Below are positions 57,101 to 64,000 of a DNA stretch of 64,000 nucleotides, piece by piece. How positions within the stretch are numbered: position 1 is the stretch's first letter; each line of letters opens with the position of its first letter. The stretch is taken from contig JAHBZB010000001.1 in the NCBI GenBank assembly GCA_019635635.1, forward strand, positions 1,550,001 to 1,614,000, written 5' to 3'. The DNA is from Xanthobacteraceae bacterium (lineage in GTDB: Bacteria; Pseudomonadota; Alphaproteobacteria; Rhizobiales; Xanthobacteraceae). Under the pieces are notes generated by a model that had not been told where the DNA came from, did not search any database, and saw only the letters and a program-made list of their open reading frames with translations. Made by a program: the position numbers and the translations under genes.

Positions 57101-57701
57101 CGTCGCCGAGTGCTGCGACTTCGCGGCGGATCGCCTGACCGACCGACACGATGGCATCGGTCGAGACGCCTTCGGGTTCGGCGAGGCGCAGCGTGACTTC
57201 CGTCATCGCGCGCGAGATGTGACGCATTTCCTGCGAGCGGCGGATCAGCATCGCCGTCATGAAGAAGAGGAGCGGCGGCAGGAAGATCGCGGCCAGTGCC
57301 GGGAGGAAAGTCGGCTGCGCCGCGATTTCGGAAAGCCGCATGACTGCGCCGCCGGTGCCGCGGTACTGGATCGAAGCGATGGCAGCGCCGCCGATGATCC
57401 AGATGATCGAAAACAGGAGCGCGACGAGGATCGGCGCGCCGGAGGGGCGGCGATGCAGCGCCTGCAAAATCTGGCCGACCGACTGACGGTCGTCGTTCGC
57501 GGCGGGACGGGGCAGGCGCTCGCGGGTGCCGCGGGAGCGCTGCGCGAAAATCTCTCCGGCAGGCTCGGCCTGCGGGGCGCGCTGCGCTTCCATGCGCGGT
57601 TGCGGTGCCGTCACTTCCGGCGCGTCGTTGCCGATGTTCAACGCGTCCTCGATCGCGGACAGCGCTGCCTCGGTCGGGTCTTGGGATTTCTTGTTCTTCA
57701 C
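54111..57701 (-). CDS. Giant membrane-anchored coiled-coil protein, GPR/RgsE-like polar-growth candidate
   Basis: A 1196-residue protein. Residues 1-88 are polar; two helices (about 89-111 and 132-153) anchor it in the inner membrane. Residues 160-1000 are almost continuous amphipathic helix with 11-residue (undecad) repeats resembling apolipoprotein A domains, clearest near 626-690. A proline-rich linker near 1030-1070 leads to a conserved C-terminal helical domain (GIESLSIDIARMIEHDAAAEAWERF region). The layout recalls Agrobacterium GPR and Sinorhizobium RgsE, which organise the growth pole, though those are about twice as long. GTG at 57701 with GGAGG is preferred over a longer start. Function is inference. 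Confidence 0.75.
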   Translation of the reverse strand: MKNKKSQDPTEAALSAIEDALNIGNDAPEVTAPQPRMEAQRAPQAEPAGEIFAQRSRGTRERLPRPAANDDRQSVGQILQALHRRPSGAPILVALLFSIIWIIGGAAIASIQYRGTGGAVMRLSEIAAQPTFLPALAAIFLPPLLFFMTAMLIRRSQEMRHISRAMTEVTLRLAEPEGVSTDAIVSVGQAIRREVAALGDGIERAVARASELESMVRGEVATLERAYDENENRVRSLLTELHTERDSVIGHATQLREAVANAHEAFAFDVQNIADRVSSALDNVTGRITDNILLRAEEARTQISDSGNIIIETFSDKSAEATQRLAEAGNTIAESLSDKSAEATQRLTEVGVQIAKAIADRNEKVSEELVQSTADMHAKLSERAAGISQMIAESGQTFENTIGQQLQNLADTVLNRGNEIASRVSADAGALGDKITENIQTFETTVKVHGANIAGEIKATIDGITEASHDSLAALDMRVAAKVGEVSGQIDERISRIETSLDDRAKNLNETLANRTLEIAKTIADGSKTATEAVDQSVTGMGEYFSAKTAEMAATLSERAAKIDETLGNRAMQLTATLDTRVNKFEELIVNRLETVTSTIEQKGLASADLLVERVNAVNENVLSTAEQVEKHIGHAATQVQQNLGDAAAQVEKRITDTAMQAGKRIDETATQVEKRIGDTSLQTQKNLTELADGITENFIHRVNSITGAHETLRAEVRDIIAELGQTHGLLQAAIDTASSTLGPIESRVAEKVQSFHQTLESTINATRSTADRMDHQIRSLNESSNGVLRDVSNLTLRFEEQVRLVAATTESLNETHRRIDQGLESRKTAITQLTDLLSERTNELEERLTRFNKMLDDTFEHAQGKAQDVARMVAESTAGATQSIARQYELIRSSSTEERERTNVALKDTYEEAMRAVNAMFSETNSRFLEASRDLREISDDIQRTLDSTREEIRRTVFELPTETRESANAMRRVVADQIKALSELNDIVARHGRHAEVATAQLGYREEELAAVGGRSAPRNALPRPAYNDADDLPPAPPARREPAPEPRRPAARTPDRSARFDEALNKNARQPEPELEDITTGIESLDSLSIDIARMIEHDAAAEAWERFKRGERGVFNRRLYTTAGQKAFEDIRKKYRRNAEFRETVDRYIDEFEKLLEQVSRDDRGQALTKTYLTSDTGKVYTLLAHAAGRLG
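55672..55820 (-). repeat. 66-bp-periodic repeats encoding undecads
   Basis: The stretch ATG(C/T)GCTTTTCGACCTG recurs at about 55672, 55738 and 55804, exactly 66 bp apart. Each 66-bp unit encodes two 11-residue helical turns such as TATQVEKRIGD. The repeat lies inside the coiled-coil gene and shows how that protein grew by duplication. Confidence 0.7.
56665..56761 (-). repeat. Tandem 66-bp duplication in the coiled-coil gene
   Basis: A 31-nt stretch is identical at 56665-56695 and 56731-56761, 66 bp apart. It encodes DKSAEATQRL twice, in a 22-residue repeat. Identity at the nucleotide level suggests a recent duplication or gene conversion. Confidence 0.75.
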
Positions 57702-57798
57702 TTCTTGCCTCCGGTCCGTACTCGATACCGCGACCGGCAACATGCCGCTCGGGCCGGAAATTCACTCAAACAGGACCATGCTCATTGGGCCCCGAGGC

Positions 57799-57829
57799 GG
57801 CAATTTCTTTCAAATTCAAAAGAAATGCC
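57799..57829. promoter_or_regulatory. Imperfect palindrome in divergent intergenic region
   Basis: GGCA-TTTCTTT (57799-57810, one-base bulge) pairs with AAAGAAA-TGCC (57819-57829). It lies about 100 bp upstream of the coiled-coil gene start and 130 bp before the gene at 57961, within the longest intergenic gap of the window (259 bp). It may be an operator; the rest of the gap shows nothing else that I recognise. Confidence 0.35.
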
Positions 57830-57960
57830 GGCCGGCCGGGACTCCGGTCCACCGCTTGCGGTATCTTACCGCGCGGTTGTGTGAAAATGGAACGGTAATC
57901 CGGGCCGGACTGGAAACATCGTTAACGGCTTAACGTCTTGTTCACCATACGGATTGAGCA

Positions 57961-58269
57961 ATGGCGCGGGGGAAAAGGCTCAACGGGCAAGGCCCCAGGC
58001 CCTGGCACAGCGAGGCCGGGGGCTCGGACGCGCAGCGGCGCTACCTCCAGCGCGGGATCGACCAGCCCGGTGGAAAACTGCCTTTATTCGACGAAGTGGG
58101 GCAGGAAATCCCCAAGGTCACGATCCGGGCCTGCATCGAGCATGGCTGGGCGGAACCCTGGAGCAAGAACCCGATTCATCCCGACTGGCTGGTCTGCCGG
58201 CTGACCGACGAAGGCTACCGGGTGCTCGGCCTCGACCCTGCAAAACGGCGCAAACCTCCGAAGTCTTGA
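57961..58269 (+). CDS. Small conserved hypothetical protein
   Basis: A 102-residue basic protein. The first 35 residues are polar and likely flexible; the rest contains DEVGQEIPKVTIRACIEHGW followed by HPDWLVCRLTDEGYRVLGL. The LTDEGYRVL end resembles the wing and last helix of MarR-like winged-helix proteins, so a small DNA-binding or adaptor role is possible, but this is weak. No signal peptide or membrane helix. It diverges from the coiled-coil gene and is followed by an orphan HPt gene after 37 bp. Confidence 0.7.
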   Translation: MARGKRLNGQGPRPWHSEAGGSDAQRRYLQRGIDQPGGKLPLFDEVGQEIPKVTIRACIEHGWAEPWSKNPIHPDWLVCRLTDEGYRVLGLDPAKRRKPPKS

Positions 58270-58306
58270 GAGGCTGTTTACCGCTGGCGCGGCATCATCG
58301 CCCGCG

Positions 58307-58606
58307 ATGACGGCGATCGACCTCGAACATCTGGAATCTGCGACCTTCGGCGACCGCGCCCTGAAGCGCGAAGTGCTGCGGCTGTTTTCTGGGCAGGTCG
58401 CGAATCTCGTCGCGATCATCGGCAGCGCGAACGCGGAAACGCGCTCGGCGGCCGCGCATACGCTCAAAGGGGCCGCACTCGGCATCGGCGCGTTCGAGCT
58501 TGCGAAAGCCGCGGAGTCGGTCGAGCTCGGGGAAGCGGATGCGCTCGCCAGGCTCCTGCAACGCGCGGCGGATGCGCGCAGCGAAGCCGACCAGCTTGCC
58601 GCCTAG
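58307..58606 (+). CDS. Orphan HPt domain phosphotransfer protein
   Basis: A 99-residue all-helical protein. His51 in AAHTLKGAALGIG is the phosphorylatable histidine of the HPt four-helix bundle, and LKREVLRLFSGQ precedes it at the usual distance. Such proteins relay phosphate between a hybrid kinase and a response regulator; neither is in this window. It is a stand-alone module like Caulobacter ChpT-independent HPt proteins. ATG at 58307 lies 37 bp after the small hypothetical gene on the same strand. Confidence 0.85.
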   Translation: MTAIDLEHLESATFGDRALKREVLRLFSGQVANLVAIIGSANAETRSAAAHTLKGAALGIGAFELAKAAESVELGEADALARLLQRAADARSEADQLAA

Positions 58607-58987
58607 CGCCCGCGGCGCTTGCAAACCCTCGCAATTCCCGATTTCACATTATATAGAGGCGGCCGATTCCGCCCCGCCTTCTATTTTTCAAATCAGACAT
58701 GCCCAAAATCACCTACATCGAACATGACGGCACCAGCCGCACGGTGGACGCCGAGACCGGCAGCACCGTCATGGAAAACGCGATCCGCAACGGCATTCCC
58801 GGCATCGAGGCCGAATGCGGCGGCGCGTGTTCCTGCGCCACCTGTCACGTGCATGTCGACGAGGCGTGGATGGAGAAGGTCGGCAAGCCCGCGCCGATGG
58901 AAGAAGACATGCTCGACTTCGCCTTCGATGTGCGGCCGAACTCGCGGCTCTCCTGCCAGATCAAGGTTACCGACGAACTCGACGGCC

Positions 58988-61343
<2,356 letters not shown>

Positions 61344-61352
61344 GGAGAGTTC

Positions 61353-62051
61353 ATGGCCACTTTCATCGTTGCGCATGGCGCCTGGTCCGCGGGCTGGGTG
61401 TGGAAGAAGATGCATCCCTTGATGCGCACGAAGGGTCACGAACTGATCACGCCGACCTACACCGGCCTCGGCGAGCGCGTGCATCTTGCGACCGAATTGA
61501 TCGGACTCGAGACGCACATCCGGGACATGCTGATGGTCCTGCAAATGGAAGACGTGCGCGACGCGATCCTGATCGGTCATTCCTACGGCGGCATGGTTGC
61601 GACCGGGGTTGCCGATCTCGCCGCCGAGCGGATTTCCAAGCTCGTCTATCTCGATGCCTTCGTGCCGCGTCACGGCGAGGGCGTGTTCGATCTCGTGAGC
61701 CCGGAAGAACGCGAGCGCAGGCTCGCGGGCGTCGTGGACGGCTGGAAGCTGCCGCCTTCGCCGCCGCCGCCGGACACTTCGCAACGCGACATCGACTGGA
61801 TCACGCCGCGCCGCGTGCATCAGCCGCTCGCCTGTTTTCAGGAGCCGCTGCTGCTCGAGAACGGCGAGCCGCAAATGCCACGCGCATATATTTACGCGCA
61901 GCGGCACAACCCCGGCGATCCGTTCCGGCCTTTCGCGGAACGCGCCAAGCGGGAAGGCTGGCAATATTTCGAAATGGACGCGAGCCACTCGCCGCACGTC
62001 ACCGCGCCGGAAGCGCTTACGGAAGTGCTGGACACGATCGCGCGCGGTTAG
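61353..62051 (+). CDS. Alpha/beta fold hydrolase (EstC/MhpC-like)
   Basis: A 232-residue cytoplasmic hydrolase of the short branch (methylesterase-like) related to EstC. The oxyanion region is VAHGAWSAGW; Ser77 in GHSYGG is the nucleophile; His215 (or His212) in SHSPH completes the triad with an aspartate in the VYLDAFVP region or later. It probably hydrolyses small esters. AGGGAGA precedes the ATG and it follows the ferredoxin reductase by 9 bp. Its stop codon overlaps that of the convergent membrane protein by 3 bp. Confidence 0.85.
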   Translation: MATFIVAHGAWSAGWVWKKMHPLMRTKGHELITPTYTGLGERVHLATELIGLETHIRDMLMVLQMEDVRDAILIGHSYGGMVATGVADLAAERISKLVYLDAFVPRHGEGVFDLVSPEERERRLAGVVDGWKLPPSPPPPDTSQRDIDWITPRRVHQPLACFQEPLLLENGEPQMPRAYIYAQRHNPGDPFRPFAERAKREGWQYFEMDASHSPHVTAPEALTEVLDTIARG

Positions 62052-63511
62052 CGCTCGTTCTTTTGCGGGGACACTTCGATCGGCGCAGCCTTCGGCGTGA
62101 TTGCCGTTGCCGCGAACGCACGCGCGAGACGTTCGCGCCAGATGCTGCTCGTCACCAGGAAGTGTGCGAACACCACGCTCCAGACCAGCGGCGCGGTCCA
62201 GGCCAGCCGTGCGCCATAGCGGTCGTGCGGATTGGACAGCACGCCGGTCACGAAAGCGTTCGCAAACAGCGCAAGGATCACGGTTGCGGCGAGCCAGTCG
62301 GTGTCGCGCATTGCCCCGCGCCGCCACGCCAGCAAAAGCAATAGCGGCAGGAACGCGATCGCGCCGAGTGTCACCGGCTCGTGCACATCGTTCAGCTTTT
62401 CGAATAGCGGTTCGAGCTTGCCACGCTTCTGCTGTGACGCGGCAATCGCAAGCGTCATCTCCGGGGCTTTGTCTTCGAGCACACCATAGGTGTAACCGAT
62501 GTCGTGCACGACGCCGTCGCCGGTGCCGACGCTGACAAGCTGTTCGAGCGTAGACGTGAACGCGGTCGCGACATGCAGCAGCGGATATTGAACGAGGCTG
62601 TCGATCGCGATGCGCTTCATTTCGTCGGCACCGCCTTCGAAGCCGCCGATATGCGCGAACGGCCCGCGGTCGCCCTGATGCCAGAGGAAATCGTCGGCCT
62701 TGTCGGGAAGCGCGTGACGCACTTCGCAGAGCTTCAGCTTCGGATCGGGGCAGTTGTCGGCGAGATAACGCTGCGCGATGCCGTCCTGCACCAGCCGGCT
62801 GAAGATGAAGCCCGCGCCGCCAGGCGTCCAGGCGAAGTTGTGCGCGAAAATATATCCGGCGGAAGGCACCAGCAGCGCGGTGATGACGACGGCGCAGGCC
62901 GCCTGTTTCAACCCGGCGCGGGGAATAAGCGTCCGCCGCCACCAATGCAGCGCGACGGCGGCGGCAAGAAGCGCGACCACGACCGCAAGTGTCGCGTTGT
63001 GACCGGCGGCCGAGAACGCAATCAGCGCCACGAGGCCGTAGCGCTCGAAGCGGCCGAGTTCGTCGCGTTTGCGCAGGAGCAGATAAAGCGCGAGTACGCC
63101 GAGGGCCGCGAACAGATCCGGCATCATCATGCTCGCGACCCAGGCGAGCGCGGTCAGCGCGGAAAGCGCCGCGACGATGCCGACGAGTGCCAGCGGCAGC
63201 GCGACCGGGCGTTGGCCGAGTCCGTGCGTGCGCAAGACGAGATAGATCGTCCAGGCGGTGAGCGCGCATTGCAGGATCGCGAGCGGCCAGAAGTATAGGT
63301 AGCGCAGGCCCGTCATCACCGCGCCGTAAACGATGGAGCGGCCGTTGTTCAGCACGCCGTCGAGCACGCGCGCGAAATAGTCGCCGCTGTCATAGAACAG
63401 GATCGGAAATCCGTTCCAGATCGCGGGCGCGAGCAATATCAACACGGATGCAAGGAAAGCCGCGACGATCGCGGGCGAGACACGCAAAAGCGGAAGCGGT
63501 TTGAACGCCAT
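62048..63511 (-). CDS. Polytopic membrane protein, GT-C-like, function unknown
   Basis: A 487-residue protein with about ten to eleven hydrophobic helices. The first helix is followed by FPILFYDSGDYFARVLDG, where the acidic DSGDY motif lies in the first external loop, the usual position of the catalytic aspartate in GT-C glycosyltransferases. A large soluble loop (about residues 230-350) contains paired cysteines (NCPDPKLKLCEV). The C-terminus is cytoplasmic and basic. I do not recognise a named family. ATG at 63511 gives a clean signal-anchor start. The upstream 230-bp gap contains a palindrome and no gene. Confidence 0.65.
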   Translation of the reverse strand: MAFKPLPLLRVSPAIVAAFLASVLILLAPAIWNGFPILFYDSGDYFARVLDGVLNNGRSIVYGAVMTGLRYLYFWPLAILQCALTAWTIYLVLRTHGLGQRPVALPLALVGIVAALSALTALAWVASMMMPDLFAALGVLALYLLLRKRDELGRFERYGLVALIAFSAAGHNATLAVVVALLAAAVALHWWRRTLIPRAGLKQAACAVVITALLVPSAGYIFAHNFAWTPGGAGFIFSRLVQDGIAQRYLADNCPDPKLKLCEVRHALPDKADDFLWHQGDRGPFAHIGGFEGGADEMKRIAIDSLVQYPLLHVATAFTSTLEQLVSVGTGDGVVHDIGYTYGVLEDKAPEMTLAIAASQQKRGKLEPLFEKLNDVHEPVTLGAIAFLPLLLLLAWRRGAMRDTDWLAATVILALFANAFVTGVLSNPHDRYGARLAWTAPLVWSVVFAHFLVTSSIWRERLARAFAATAITPKAAPIEVSPQKNER

Positions 63512-63686
63512 TCTTGCACTCCGGGCGAGCGCGGGCGTTCGTCGCGCCGCGCCGGATGAGGGAATTTGGTCAGCCGCAAATAGAATGCGCGGGGCGCGCA
63601 TCCGGTTCCCGCGACATACAGGCCCGGCGGATTAAACTTTGGAAAACATGGCGTGCGCGAATTGGCGCGCGCTTATGCAGCGCGTG

Positions 63687-63702
63687 ATGAACGCGTGTTC
63701 AT
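63687..63702. promoter_or_regulatory. Short palindrome ATGAAC-N4-GTTCAT
   Basis: Six-base arms ATGAAC (63687-63692) and GTTCAT (63697-63702) are perfect inverted repeats. They lie 176 bp upstream of the membrane protein start and 40 bp after the polymerase stop on the minus strand. GAAC-N4-GTTC is LexA-like in some bacteria, though not the usual rhizobial form. Confidence 0.3.
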
Positions 63703-63741
63703 GCGGGAACAAAATTCAAAAGCGATTTTTTAGCGGGATTC

Positions 63742-64000
63742 TTATTCGCGAAATTCCTGCGCGTCGGGGACGCGGGTGAAGGCGATCTTGGCGCCGAGAT
63801 ATTGCAGGCCGAGATCCTTCTGCGAGGCGAGCGTCACCGTCTCGCGGCCGTAGCGCGCGACCAGCTTGTCGATCGAGCGCCACAGCGTTTCCTGCTTGGT
63901 GAAGCCGTCGGCGCGGGTTTCGACGAAAAGATCGCGCGCACGCTTGCCTTCTTCGGAGAGGCGATAGAGCCAGACCGAAACTTTGCGGAACGGGCCGCTT
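63742..64000 (-). CDS. C-terminal fragment of probable Y-family DNA polymerase (ImpB/MucB/SamB type)
   Basis: The last 86 codons of a gene entering from the right edge, ending in TAA at 63742. The visible part has KVSVWLYRLSEEGKRARDLF, then LWRSIDKLVARYGRETVTLASQ and LGAKIAFTRVPD. The RYGRETVTLAS segment matches the C-terminal region of UmuC/ImpB-like translesion polymerases in Bradyrhizobium relatives. The catalytic domains lie outside the window, so the assignment rests on this tail only. Confidence 0.6.
   Translation of the reverse strand, partial: SGPFRKVSVWLYRLSEEGKRARDLFVETRADGFTKQETLWRSIDKLVARYGRETVTLASQKDLGLQYLGAKIAFTRVPDAQEFRE

Noticed and set aside
55797..57884. Plus-strand open frame of about 695 codons through the coiled-coil gene
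   Set aside because: It mirrors the repeats of the minus-strand gene, which has the ribosome-binding site, membrane helices and conserved C-terminus.
58658..58673. GGCGG/CCGCC hairpin before the ferredoxin as a terminator
   Set aside because: The 5-bp stem is short and the T-rich stretch begins 10 nt too far downstream.
63742..64000. Type VI secretion protein ImpB
   Set aside because: That label arises from a name clash with ImpB of the UV-protection polymerase family; the visible tail resembles the polymerase, and no secretion gene is near.

Overview
This window is GC-rich, densely coded DNA from an alphaproteobacterium. It looks chromosomal: there is no insertion sequence, phage gene, CRISPR array, tRNA or rRNA. 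Several features point to the Hyphomicrobiales (Rhizobiales), probably near Bradyrhizobium/Nitrobacteraceae. These are an LpcC-type lipopolysaccharide core mannosyltransferase, a candidate UDP-GlcNAc3N (GnnA/GnnB-like) pair for all-amide lipid A, a PlcP/Agt-like lipid-remodelling pair, a CheZ-like protein, a giant coiled-coil protein resembling polar-growth proteins, and a palindromic intergenic repeat of the kind common in Bradyrhizobium relatives. The species assignment is inference; no marker gene is present.

Layout. 1-2.3 kb: a truncated FAD oxidoreductase, an esterase and a DUF2177 membrane protein. 2.4-9.7 kb: a seven-gene molybdenum-hydroxylase operon (hydratase, coxG, coxS, coxL, coxM, MoxR ATPase, VWA protein). 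Its large subunit carries the form II loop AYRGAGR, so CO is unlikely to be the substrate. 9.7-14.3 kb: an acyl-CoA dehydrogenase, a histidine phosphatase, a small membrane protein, a globin-coupled soluble chemoreceptor and a SnoaL-like protein. 14.3-20.9 kb: minus-strand sugar-nucleotide genes (manC, an MsbA-type exporter, galU, ugd, galE). 21.1-29 kb: LPS core glycosyltransferases (waaF, waaC, lpcC), a transaldolase-family gene, the GnnA/GnnB-like pair and murJ. 29-36.7 kb: an RND efflux pump followed without a break by an orphan CoxL-type hydroxylase and an EamA transporter.

36.7-46.9 kb: a free-standing AsnC ligand-binding domain, thiD, hupE, a fumarylacetoacetase-family enzyme, an orphan TRAP binding protein overlapping a type I dehydroquinase-like gene, a LysR regulator, mgtC, a LysE exporter, the plcP/agt-like pair and a threonine dehydratase. 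47-54 kb: a DUF4189 protein, a CheZ-like phosphatase, an MFS permease, a dipeptide epimerase and a complete inner-membrane Mla lipid-transport operon. 54.1-57.7 kb: a 1196-residue membrane-anchored coiled-coil protein. 58-64 kb: a small unknown protein, an orphan HPt protein, a ferredoxin, a hydrolase with a DUF4189-like tail, a ferredoxin-NADP reductase, another hydrolase, a polytopic GT-C-like protein and the C-terminal end of a probable Y-family DNA polymerase.

The dominant theme is the envelope: sugar nucleotides, LPS core, lipid A, peptidoglycan lipid flipping, phospholipid trafficking and membrane lipid replacement. A second theme is molybdenum hydroxylases. No intergenic gap exceeds about 260 bp. 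Several convergent pairs overlap at their 3' ends, and the few longer gaps hold inverted repeats that may be operators.
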